Part shown: positions 53,201 through 64,000 of the stretch, piece after piece | Layout of the letters: each line of letters begins with the position of its first letter | How positions within the stretch are numbered: the first letter of the stretch is position 1 | From: Sarocladium kiliense | Lineage: Eukaryota > Ascomycota > Sordariomycetes > Hypocreales > Sarocladiaceae | Assembly (NCBI GenBank): GCA_030734395.1 | Contig: JAUZTG010000011.1 | Location: forward strand, 434,001-498,000 | DNA: 64,000 nt | Direction: 5' to 3' | The notes under the pieces: generated by a model | Database searches by the model: none | Told to the model about the DNA's origin: nothing | Seen by the model: only the letters and a program-made list of their open reading frames with translations | Translations under genes and position numbers: made by a program

Positions 53201-56200
53201 TGCAGGTAGCTCAAAAGTCTCTTTGTAGCATTGAGTAGCTTAGGCTCCTTGTTGCTCGAGTCCCCATTGGCATTCAGCAGGAAGTGCCGAAACCGAGGGT
53301 TCATGTAGAGTTGATTGACCAATGAATTGAGATAGCATGTGTTCGATAAATTTCGCAAACCGGTATAGCCACAAGAAGCTCGAATGAACTTCTCCCGATC
53401 AAAATTACCGTAGGGCAGGTCATAGTGATAAACCTCATCTACTACGGTCAGCAATGTGCCGTAAGGATAAGCTAGCTCAGGGACTTGCCTTCGCGGTTCG
53501 GGTAATAAGGCAGCAACCTGTGCAGCACCGGCAGAACCGCCCTCACGGATGGTCTGTCCTGCTGGATGAGTCGGAAGATGACCTCACAAATCTGCTTGCG
53601 GGTCTCTGGATGCAAGATGACCTTTGGCACAGGCTCTTCCTCGGTCTCTCGAAGTCGAGGAAACAAATGTCGGTTGATCAGGTTTGCGGCAAAGTCACTG
53701 TGGCACGGTCAAGCTCAGTTCAAAGGAGCTGGCGCGGGCGACTTACGAAGGCAGGACCTCGATAGCGGTCGAAATGGTTTCAGTGTCTAAGCAAAACTGT
53801 AGCATCGCAACGACACTATGGATAAAAACATCGAATGCAGCAGGCCGTCCTGGTTCCTATAGTAATTTGTTAGCTTATGCTTGCTCCGGATGGTTGCTTA
53901 CGTACCTCGATCGACTCGTGTCTAAGCAGGAGATGCGCTAGCTCTTTGGTGGTATTCCTGATCGCCGCTCTAGCTTCATCGGTGGCGGACGCGCTGATGG
54001 TTTTCAGCAAGGCAGTGCAGGTCTTGAACAGCTCATAGCTCTGTTCTGCATGGTCTTCGGCCTCTTCAAGAAGTATCGAAAAATTCTCCCAAAAGAACAT
54101 CGTCAAAGGTCCCTTGGCCACACTCTCGTCGTCCTTCCCAGCCTGGCTCTGTGCTTCCAGTGCTACGATGTCTTCGATGAGACTTGTCAGCAGCAGTCGC
54201 ACTTCCTGTCGTGACTCTCTTAGGATCAGGTCCTGGAAAAGGATTGCGAATCCCGAGGTTCGTCTGAACTTCTCCCAAGTTGAGGTGCTTGATAGGCCGA
54301 GTCTGAAGATGACAGCTAATGTCTGACCAACCAATTCTGAGACTTGGTTGGCCTTTCCAGAACGGAGGACATTGGACAATAGTTCTACGAGGTGTTCAGG
54401 TGGAGGGTGGACCAGGTCCTCGGCTACATGGGTTTCACGGGGAACTTCTTGTTTGTCAGCAACACAATTTAAAGGAGGGTGGATTGAGATAGTCGACAGA
54501 CCATTAAGCAGTTGGCGGAAGAGAGACATGAGTTGCATCTGCACTTCGAACCGCAGTTCAAGGTTCTCCGAATTGGAAAGGTCGTCGTCAGATATGGCAT
54601 CTGATATCCAGGTAGTACATCGCCATAATGCTTCTGAAGGAGAGCTGAGCAAAGGTTGATCCACATGAGTTGCGTGTCTGGGGGTTGCCTTCTGAACGGC
54701 ATCCAGATATGGCATCAGGGTATGTGCTGCATACAGCGTTCTGAAAGGATGCCCAGGCGGGAAGATATCTCGGTGACTCTTGGTAGAGTCTTCGAAGATC
54801 CGCATGAACTGCTGGTCCGCTGGCAGCATTGTGAGGAAATCGAGAATCTTTATATGTTAGCATGTCTCCGAAAAGGGAGAGAACCGTGCCTACCTGACGG
54901 GCCATTGGCTCAGCAAGGTCCAAGTAGCTTTGGAGCTCATCAAAATGGCCTGAGATTTCGACTTCAAGGGGCGAGGAACCCGCTTTGACGCGAGAATGTG
55001 ATCTAAGCTCATCTGCTTCCTTCTTCACAAGGATGAGGCCATCTCGGACTTGCAGATCTTCAAGCGACTTGCGAATGTCATCCTCGGTCGGAGCAAAAGG
55101 TCGACCGCGATAGAATGCCCGATAGTTATCGAATCCAGTCTCTTGTCTCAAGCTTGCGAGTAGAGAGGCGGCAGTATTCAGTTTGCCAATGTTCAGAGGC
55201 TTGACATCTGTCTGGCTCCTTCCATCAAATGACTGGTATTTGAGCTGTGTCAAATCCCCTTCGACCTGAGACGGTGCTTCTGGCATGAACGATCGCAGAT
55301 CCGGCATTGCAAACGTCGGTTTTGCTCGGTACCTTGCGAGGAAGTTTCCGAGGAGTTGAATGGTCCGGTCAAAAATGCGCTGAGAATCTTCCCTGTCCTG
55401 GAGCGAAGCTTCATTTGAAGACTTAAGCTCGGTCCGCGGGTTACTTGCCAAGTCCTCGCTGCGGAGATTGCGGGCAGATTCTCTAAGGAGCTTCAAGCAT
55501 CTCGTAACAACTGAGGAATGCAATTGTCGAGTCCGAGATATTGGAAACGTCTGTATCAGGGGACTGTCCAGGTAGACCTCTGCTGACAAAGTGTGGATGG
55601 CCATCTCAGCAAGTTTGTTATCCTCGGCCGCGGTGACGATACGCCACAATTGTTCAAGACCGACACGTCCTGCGACTGCATCGTCCTCAAAAAAGGAGCC
55701 ATTGATGTCGCCAGCAAGTGGCAAGACCTGGGCCCTCACAAACTCGAGAACTCCTTGACAGAAACAGGACCTGGGGAGTGCTGGGAGGCGATCCGTGAAG
55801 CAGGTGTCCAAATAGTGGTTTTTAAACGACAGTTTCCTTACTGACGAGTTCAAGATGTCCCAGCCTGCATTCCGATCCATTTGGCAGGCTGCTTGATGCC
55901 CAACCAGCACGTCCCATAGTCGTGTGCCGAGCTTGCCTTCTAGTGTCAAGGGCTCATGCTGGATGATCTGAGCCACAAATTCCCGCCGGGGATGATTGGG
56001 AGCTCCACATAGTACTGAAGTCGTTCCAGCTGTTTGACTTGACTGCACAGCGTGATGTAGCTCCTCAACGACTAACCGAGTCAACTCATGCTGCTCCGTT
56101 AACAGAGACAGCTCGGCGGCAACAGCTGGTCGGATTGCCAACGACAAGGCCCACAAGCTTCCGAGTGTGGTGTTTGATTTCGCCTCAAGATCCTGCAGGC

Positions 56201-58563
56201 AGCTCAAAAATAGCTGTTGCCGATGTTGGCGGCGCGTCTCTTCATCTCCGACCTCCAAGACTTCACGTAAGCCCTGCAGGGCTGTCGACTGAAGTTCTGG
56301 GCATAGTACTGATCCACCGTTTGTGCAGACAGAAGACTCTCTGAGTAGCTGCAAGCACAACTGATACGGATGAAATGACATCACGGCATTGTTGGCGTGC
56401 ACTTTGTCCGTCATGCTCTTAAGGACGGCCGTCCAAAGTTGACGGATCGCGGGTGTGAAACTTCGGATCGGAAGCGTCTGCAGCTTCATACAAAGCCCAA
56501 GGAGGCCTTCATAGTCGAAAAGAGTCGCGATATTTGTGACCATGCGGCACAACGCCTCTGCAACTCGCGGGTCCTGAGTGTTCGTAATGGTATGCCAGAG
56601 CTGCTCGGTATGTTCTGCTCCATACTGCTTGTTGATAACAAGGAACCCAACGATGTTCGCACTCTCCAGGATGATCTCGGGGTGGCAGTTAGGCCCGAAA
56701 ATATAGTTCACGAGATTGGTCTGGAGCAAGTATGATCCGATTCGGTTCAAGAGACGAGTCCGCTCTTCTTCATCACTGGCATCAGAAAAGCGCCTCCAGA
56801 TGTTGACCAAGCTCGTGCACATAGAAGTTGCAGCATACACACGAAGCTGCATCTGGCTCGAGCGAATTAGCTGGGCAAGTCGATCAAAATACCATTCCCA
56901 GGCAACGATCTCAGCTTCAATCCCAGATGATAATGGAGGTTCATTCGTCCTTCCCGCTTGGTACATCTCCATTGCCAATGATGGGCGGCCAAACAGATAT
57001 ATCTTGAGGATCTCTCTCAGCGCCTCAAGCTGTATGGTAGCAGATCCAGTCGTCAAGGTACTAACTCGCTTCTCCATGGTGGACCTTATCGAAGCATCCA
57101 GCAGCTTCCAAAAGTCGTGAATGACGTCTAGAGGTCTCCTGTGCGCAAGATCTCCTGCTCCTTCGGACTCCAATCTCGAGGCATAGCGGGCAAGCACCTC
57201 GACTGTTTGACATACTGGACCAAGATCATTGCCCAACTTGGGAATAGATGGAACTAGGTCCGTAGTGATCTCGATTAGCCTGTGCAAGCTTGCCCAATCG
57301 CCTTCCGTATTTTCTTGGAAGGTGGCCTGGAGACGGTGAGCAATATCATGTCTTGCTCGAAGAAGATCCGTGAGCATGGAAGTATCTCTGCTTCTCAAGG
57401 GGGGGAGTCCGAAGCCGAGTGGCCGTAGTAGTTGGCAGAGGTAGTCCGTCGCGAAAAGTTCCGGTAATTGAGCACTTGAGCGATCAGGACGGCTGGTGTA
57501 CTCGCTTAAACTCCCATAGTCGAAAACTATGAATGTTGTTGTCAAGAGAGTGAAATTATGGTAAAAGTCGATGATCGCGGCTCGTGGCTCAGCGGACAGA
57601 ATTATTGGCGTCGAGAGCCTGTTATGCATCAACATACAGCCTCACCTATACAACAGGACCGCGACTCACGTTTGCTTTACAATGTCGTGCATGAGTTCCG
57701 TTATGTAGTGCCAAAACTTGCCGTTCTCCCAAACGTGAAGAATAGCTCTGTCGTCCATATTCTGGAACAGTGGGACGAAGGTGCCTAACCACCTACTGAC
57801 AGAAGCAAGGACTTCGCTCGGAAATGGCGATTCTGGATGTACCATGACTTAGTTCAGCTCTTCGGCATCATTGAGAGTACTTACGGGTATTGATGTGATT
57901 GATTATGTGCCGCAGTGTTTCGCTAATCTCATCAGCACCGTTATGGAACGGAAAGTCCGGTATTGGGCCGCTGATATCAAGGTCGAAATGGCGAGAGACA
58001 GTTTCAGACAGAGCAGCTGCTTCTTCTGACTCTTCACCATCTTGAATAGACATGGCATCGGCCGAGTGACTGATCTCCCTCGAGGATGGAGTCACCGGAG
58101 CAGGACGACTCATGGATGCTGCTAGAGAGTCCTCTACCACAGTCTCCACGCTTTGATGAATAGCAGCGGGTGCTTCTTCGTTCAAGTTGCTGCCCTCTTG
58201 AAGTAACTCCGACCTTGGGGGGGATGAATGGAGCGAAATCGGTGTTGTTGAAGCCTGGCGAAGGTTGAGTGTGACTTTGCTGGCGGATGGCTGCCTCCGT
58301 GGCTCTCTCTCTGCGCTCTGTTGCGCAGTGGGATCAGCGGTGGAATCGATATCGAAATTGTTCGTTTCGTCGGAAGAGCCATCGAGTACGGAAATAGGCG
58401 GCTCAGTTTCGTCAACTGGAGATCCAGTGCGACGGCGTTTGCGGGAGGATGCATCGGTATCATCGAAGGGGTTTGGGCGTGTCGAGGTGGCCTCGGCGGA
58501 GGCAGGTCGGTCTGCACAGACTGGAGAGCTCATACTGACGAAATCACGGCTCCAAGGCGCCAA
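50232..58563 (-). CDS. Giant ubiquitin-specific protease (USP9X/USP34-like)
   Basis: Ten exons: 58563-57885, 57832-57670, 57618-54894, 54847-53906, 53856-53747, 53697-53489, 53438-52760, 52707-50480, 50422-50366, 50308-50232. Phases all agree and give 2,622 residues (2,612 from a Met 10 codons in). A disordered acidic N-terminus with a KRRR patch leads into about 1,350 residues of helical ARM-like repeats, then the catalytic domain: Cys box GLRNLSNTCYLNSLV with Cys about 1644, zinc-ribbon CSTCDRHV, NLIFHLKRFDF, and His box SGTAESGHYYSYI with His about 1912, followed by WLEFND. About 700 helical residues follow. Such enzymes remove ubiquitin from substrates. The intron at 53488-53439 is GC-AG (GCAAGT donor). 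Exons 9 and 10 are small and close the frame at EITDVA. Confidence 0.9.
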
Positions 58564-59750
58564 CAGTGATGCACAGGAGCTCTGTGAGTTCCAACGACGT
58601 CACAGCGTCGTTGTGCGGGCCGTCTGCGCGGCGACTGTAAAACATGAACATGTGTATTAGTCTGATGATGTATGTTGCTGGAGGTCAATGGCTCGAGAGG
58701 TAGCGTAGGCGATGGTGCTCAATGCCAACAGCTGACGGAACAGTCTCTGCTGCCAGCACGGAAGATAGATCGCAAGAAAATCTTGAGGACGGACTCAGAG
58801 ACGGGAAGCTTGACGAAAGGTGAGAGTGCTGGACGTGTGCAGCGAGGAAGATGTGGGAGAGCAGAGCTCTAGCAAAGTGCACAAAGGCTTGACTGTAGAT
58901 GGTGCCTACGCGGAGGAACAGTGGGATTTCTCAGAACGTGCGGCGCGTGAATTGCTCCTGTGGAACCCCGCAAGAGGGTGGTTTTAGTAGTCAAGCCGGT
59001 GTGTATACAGTGTTGCTGTCAGGCTTGCCAGTGCTCTGCAGGGCTGCAGCAGCGCTATGAGGGCCCGGACACACTGCTGAGCATTGCCAGAGCTTGACGC
59101 GTAGGGAGTGTATCAAGAGCGGGGAGGGGGGTCAGGCGAAAGATGACGCTGTAAATTGAGCTCAAGCTCCAGATAGAGAAGTTCAGCTACCCTAAACCTA
59201 TGCAGTCGTGGAAACTTGAACTCACCTTGTATGATCACCTTGACACTGTATCAAGGGTTTTCTGCATAATCACATTTACACGTTTCATGAGCTCTGTGCA
59301 CCTTCAGACCTTTTCTAAGCTGAAGTTAATCCGGATCCAAGCCACAGTATCAAAGGCTTAGAGTGGAAAACGCTGACCTTTGTCGTCGGTGTTGCACTAC
59401 CTCATGAACTCGTTCCACCCATTCAATACAGAACAGAAGAAGAGACCTATTCGGCTGAGGAACCACATATTCGTAAGTTCAAACCTTAGGACGATTTTTT
59501 TTTAATCAGTGCATATCGTCTGAGTCCTGGCTGATTGACTGGTGGTAGCCTGCACCCTCCTGGAGGTCAGGCGATAAGAAACCCTGATAAGCAAAAAGTC
59601 GGGTCAGGTACTTCTTAGTCGAGAACCCGAACGCTACAGACCACGAGCAGTTCTCTACTCGCCAACCACCTCATCCCATTCACGGATATCAAACTCATCT
59701 GCCCCTTGTCAACTGTACCGTGAGATAAGGCTATCTGCTTCTTGTGCAAT
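58564..59750. other. Divergent promoter region of the protease and POP3 genes
   Basis: About 1.2 kb without a recognisable gene. A run of nine T lies near 59496. No repeat or RNA gene was seen. Confidence 0.5.
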
Positions 59751-60589
59751 ATGTCCACGCAAAGTCAGCAGAACCGGCAACAGCAAGCCCCCCGCAAGAG
59801 AGTCATTCACCAGCTGGATACACCATTCACTACAGTAAAATGGTACGCAGCCTCCGCATTCTTAGTCATGATCGTTTGCTCATTGTATGTTCGGTAGGCC
59901 TGAGATCAGCACACAGGACCAAGACACCATCCTGGAGCTTCTCTGCAGGTAAGTACCCGTGCCCGGAATGATATGAGGACTACGACTGAAAAGGCTCAAG
60001 CCTTCTGGCTCCAATTGGCCATCACCGTCAGGAACATGTCAAAAGATCCAAAGGCAAAAAAGCAATGAGCAAAGTCAAGAGTGACGTTGCCAACATCAAG
60101 GAGGAGGCTCCCGTACCACTCGAACCACCAATTATGTCCCATGTGGATGTTGGCTTTAACTGCATCACCAAGAACCTTCAGGCTCAAAGCCAACCAATAC
60201 CAAACCCTGAAGACAATACAGGGCGTCAACGAAGATACTCAGTGGTATTTGTAGCCAGAGGAGATCAATCGGCGGCCTTCAATTGCCACTTTCCCCAGAT
60301 GGTCGGTGCCTCGACGAGATCACTACCAGATGCGGACAAAACCAGGCTCGTCGGATTCTCCAGAGCATGTTCTGAGAAGTTGAGTCGATGTCTAGGGATA
60401 CCTAGGGTATCATCGGTGGCTCTTGTGGCGGATGCGCCTGGAGCCATGGGGGTACAAGAATTGGTCAGGAGTACTATACCTGCAATCGACGTGCCATGGC
60501 TCCCAGTGCCACAGGCAGAGGACTATCGCCATACCAAGATCAACTCTATCCAAACGACAGTGGGAAACAAGAAGATGAGGGTGGCTTGA
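59751..60589 (+). CDS. POP3: RNase P/RNase MRP subunit Pop3
   Basis: Three exons (59751-59842, 59898-59948, 60001-60589) give 243 residues. Exon 1 reads MSTQSQQNRQQQAPRKRVIH and FTTVKW; the 51-nt exon 2 gives PEISTQDQDTILELLC; exon 3 begins LLAPIGHHRQEHVKRSKGKK, the clearest Pop3 block. A conserved FNCITKNLQ segment follows, then VVFVARGDQSAAFNCHFP and SVALVADAPGAMGVQELV in the L7Ae-like fold. Pop3 binds the RNA of nuclear RNase P (tRNA 5' processing) and RNase MRP (rRNA processing). The introns are 55 and 52 bp with GTACGC and GTAAGT donors. An exon-3-only reading would start at an internal Met (60065) and lose the RNA-binding start. Confidence 0.85.
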
Positions 60590-62740
60590 GAGCTTGACAT
60601 GTCGAGGCACGGTCGTGGTCTATCCTGTTTCACTGGTTGCCTCATTCGCTTTTTCGCACAGATCAAGCTCATTGTCTACCACCGCTTTGGTACGCTGAAG
60701 GGTAGAGAAACCTGTGGTCTCATCTGGCGTCACGAGCGACGAGTTATCGTTCTTACCATCTGTGTTTCCTGAGTTTGTGCAATACTCAATGCCTTATGGG
60801 CGTACACACCATTGGGAGTCCATCTGTCAGGTGACACCAGGCCTTCTGTGCACCATGGGGCTTTGCGACCATGGGACTGGTCAATGGGCTCGAATGAGTG
60901 ATGTCAGAATGTCTCTGAAAAAAGGGCAGGATGATCTTAGGGGGTATATTGATCAATTGCGACGGCTACACTGTAATCTTTCTGCTATCATGATGCAGCA
61001 TGCTCGGAAGTCGCAATGGTTCGCAGTGAGGCACCGATGACGCCAACTTCACACGGACATGTCCGCGACTCACATAAGCACGGGCCTTCCAAAACAGGAC
61101 AAATGCTGCTCCATGATAAGACTCTCAAGAACGGTTGAGTAGTCGCTTAATCCTCACTTCTTGCCATCCATTGCCAGAGCGTGATTTGAGAGGGTGGTAC
61201 TCCGTGTTGACAGTTGTAAAAGGTCCTACCCCCGGGTCCCTTCCCAGGGCTTAGAGTGGGAGCCAACCACAACAGAAGATGGGCGATGGGTCGTGACAAT
61301 GGTGTGTTCCTTTGGGCAGCTTCTGCATTTTCGAATCAAGTTGGTCCACGTACGTCTGGCGTAACCACGCTGTTCAAGATGCTGCGATTTTGTGGAGCTT
61401 CGAGGGGTCGGCGGCTGCTATGATTGTATGCGAGCTTTGTCCACTTCTAGAGAGGCTACTTACTGGACTGCTATGTTTGACAAACTGTCGACGAACATCA
61501 GCACTGTCTAGGTCACAAGTGAAAGCGCACAGATAATAAATCCCTTGGAGGGGAGAGAAGATAAGCATGCTCTCACATGCTGCCGATGTGCCAGCGCAGC
61601 GGCAGGGACCAGACCACACCTTACGGAGGATAGCCAAAGCGAAATGGTTTGGGTTGTATCGCCTTGGAGGGATGCCAGACTGTTATCAGGAGCGTTATCG
61701 TATGGCGCACGGATGAGGCTCGAGAACCAGACCACCCAGAGGAACACCCTTATGCAGGGTGAGTGGTGCCTGGTGGACGAGGGCATCCACCACAGGCAAA
61801 GTCGGGGCCCTAATGCAGTGCTGCAGATCGCCCGGAGGGGAGGGCGATTATGCCTGGGAGACTAAGGGTGAAACTGGATGGAGATAGGTCTTGGTGGTTG
61901 GGCTTCTTCGACAGGCGCATGGGGATTGCGTTATCGTGAGCGACGAGGCGGCGGCAAATGGCGCCATGCACGTAAATGTTGCGTTCGCGTAGCTCGAAAG
62001 CGACGAAAGAGGCAGTGTTGTGTTAGTGGAGGTGGTGTCGGGTGAGCCAAAGACAATAACAGGAAGCGCCGCTATCGCCGGGCAGGCGTCGATAAGCTGA
62101 GGAGAGCAGTCGCCTAGAGTGCTGGGGATACTTTGGGGTACTTCGTCCGGGCTGACCTCCGATAACGTGCCGGTGCAGGAGGAAGGCCAAAAGGAGAGCT
62201 GCAGTCTCGAGAGCAGTCATCTCGGATGCAATTTTGGTAGCAATGCCGGTAGAGACGTACTATTGGATCATCACAGCCTTCCCAGAGTAAAATGACACTT
62301 ATCGACACCTGTCCGGCAAGGAGAAGCACCTTTCTGGCATCCTGCAAGAGACAATGCATGCCCATCAAGTACAAGTCCCCTCCCCGCGCTAGCGCATGGA
62401 CGCGCCCCACCTTGTTCGATGCGTGGACCGTGATGCATCACGAGGCCAGACGAGAGGCATCTGAGGTACCTATAGAAACATCAGCCTGCATCAGCTGCAA
62501 CCAGCCCCGTGCATGTTTCTCTCGACTGCCTTCTTTGGCTTGTTGCATACGGTAAAGATGAAGAAGAAGTATGTTAGTGTTATCAGAAGCAGTAGCAAGA
62601 GTCATGGATCCAACCATTTGACCTGTAGTATTATGTGCGGTTACGAAACGCAGTAAGCTTGTCCGACTCGCGGCAAGAGGGTGTCGCCGTCACCACCGGA
62701 CAGATACTCCAATGAGTATCATCTCCAGTATCTGAGTGCA
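60590..62740. other. Gene-free region, 2.15 kb
   Basis: Several short open frames (for example 60714-61040 and 61545-61865 on plus) have no recognisable motif, overlap frames on the opposite strand and lack plausible introns. No repeat, RNA gene or mobile-element signature was seen. Confidence 0.5.
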
Positions 62741-64000
62741 GGAAAATGATACTATCCGAAGTACCACCACCATCTCTGGTGCCTCCTCGCCCCAACCATC
62801 ACCCTTCGTGGCTCATCTCTCCATCCCCATCATCTCAAAGTCCAATCCCCCCAGTCAATCCCAGATCCGAGGCAGGAGCACCCTTCACCTTTGTGCCTCG
62901 CACCTTCCTGTCTGTCGTCTCAGGCATCAACGCCCCCTCTTCCATCTTCATCTGCGCCTTTTGTTTTCTCATCTATCCTTTGTGCCCTACTCTGTCGTAA
63001 CCTTTGCCTTTCCCTATCGCTCCTTTCAACGCTCGACGGCGCTTTGAGACCCAGCCCACTTCGTGTCTCACCCACACGGTACTGGCCCCAGGTACCTTCA
63101 GGTACCCTCCCACCCAGATCCATCCCACCCTAGTCGTGACGCATTGGGTGACAGCGCGACAGCCTGCATCACCTCCCCGACACCCAGAGCCAAAACCACC
63201 ACAACCAACCAGCTAGCAGTCGACTTGCACTGTTGCGTAGGGAGCCAAGCACGCAGTACCTAAGCTTGCCGTTGCCTTGCACGCCATTCTCCCAGGTGCT
63301 ACTTGCGACCTCCTGTTCGAGTCATTCCGTCAACTTTCCCATCTCTTGACTCGGCTGAGCTTGACTTGCTATCATAAGCCTCCCCTCCACGGTCTTGTGC
63401 CTGTCAACGATCCCGATCTCCCGTCACGTTTGCCTCAGCGCCACCATCAGGTAAGCCCCGTCGCCCCGGGCATCACATCCCGGCACCGCTCTTGTTAGTC
63501 ACCTGCCACGGCCGCGGCCTCTACGCATCACCAAGGCGTGCGACCCCAAACATTCCCTGATCACAACATCCCCGGCCTTCTTTCATCTGAAGGGTCCAGT
63601 CACCTCATCTTACGCCATCGCCCCAAATCGACACACACCTCCCCTCTATTCTCCTACATGCCAGCCTCTCGACCTCGTCCTTCCGCCTGCTAATCGGATC
63701 CCTTCCTCCATCTAGGCGACGACACTCGTTCACTGAGACCAACGCTCTCGAGAGCATTTCCGCCAATAACTTCATCGATCCATCGTCCTGTTCCGTGTTG
63801 CCTAGCACACGGTCCCTTCCACCTATTCTGCCCGTACTCCGATGGCCATTCGACAAGCAAGGCACCGGTCATAGCCTGCCTGGAGTAGTTTCTGCCTTGC
63901 GCAACACCAGCTCGATCATCCAAGGGGCATCGATTGGCCCATTGCGACGTGGAGTACGCAACTCTTCCACAGTTACGTCGTCGAACATACATGCTGAATA
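62741..64000 (+). other. Pyrimidine-rich leader-like region, possible 5' end of a gene beyond the edge
   Basis: The plus strand is strongly C/T-rich from about 62,770 to 63,700, typical of long 5' leaders in moulds. A GTAAGC donor at 63,450 follows CCACCATCAG, and an acceptor-like CCATCTAG ends at 63,715. From there one frame stays open to the window end (RRHSFTETNALESISANNF...), with no in-frame Met. This could be a leader intron followed by the first coding exon of a gene to the right, but nothing identifies the product. Confidence 0.3.

Noticed and set aside
61545..61865. 106-codon plus-strand frame in the region after POP3
   Set aside because: No motif, overlaps minus-strand frames of similar length, and no supporting start context or introns.

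Overview
The window looks like nuclear DNA of a filamentous ascomycete (Pezizomycotina). Genes are dense and mostly single copy. Most carry short introns of about 45-85 bp with GTAAGT/GTATGT-type donors and CTGAC/CTAAC-like branch sites. The products (Sin1, Pop3, Vma22, Cdc4-type F-box protein, PL9 pectate lyase) fit a plant-associated or saprobic mould. A Dothideomycete is my best guess, from the look of an orphan family at 39.7-40.7 kb, but that placement is inference. I see no rRNA, tRNA, CRISPR array or intact transposon.

Layout. 0-3.1 kb: the 3' end of an SDR gene, a Vma22-like V-ATPase assembly factor, and a convergent FAD-dependent disulfide oxidoreductase. 4.15-6.2 kb: a multi-pass membrane protein. 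6.2-9.4 kb: a gene-poor stretch with a 10-bp-period minisatellite, two G/C-rich palindromes and one possible 52-residue membrane peptide. 9.4-13.5 kb: a secreted PL9 pectate lyase followed on the same strand by an MFS sugar transporter, which reads as a small pectin-use module. 14.6-20.0 kb: a neurochondrin-family gene divergent from a CLC chloride channel/transporter. 20.3-29.4 kb, all minus strand: DNA ligase I with two in-frame starts, pyruvate dehydrogenase E1 alpha, and a Cdc4/Fbw7-type F-box WD40 protein.

29.4-32.9 kb is gene-free. 32.9-36.1 kb: a ZIP metal transporter with a 17-nt exon, divergent from an NFKBIL1-like RS-rich protein. 36.6-37.2 kb: a small secreted, probably GPI-anchored Ser/Ala-rich protein. 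39.7-41.3 kb: two gene fragments meeting head to head, an orphan-family protein on minus and the C-terminal half of a protein kinase on plus. 41.6-47.7 kb: Sin1 (TORC2), a divergent PRCC-like protein 285 bp away, and a conserved protein of unknown function. 50.2-58.6 kb: a 10-exon giant ubiquitin-specific protease of about 2,620 residues. 59.75-60.6 kb: the RNase P/MRP subunit Pop3. 60.6-64 kb has no recognisable gene; its last 1.2 kb is a pyrimidine-rich leader-like stretch that may belong to a gene beyond the right edge.

Most genes are unlinked housekeeping functions (V-ATPase assembly, DNA joining, pyruvate oxidation, ubiquitin pathway, TORC2, RNase P). The only clear functional pairing is pectate lyase plus sugar transporter. 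The best leads for novelty are the head-to-head junction near 40.68 kb, two GC-AG introns, and a CLC protein whose proton-glutamate position is Ser.
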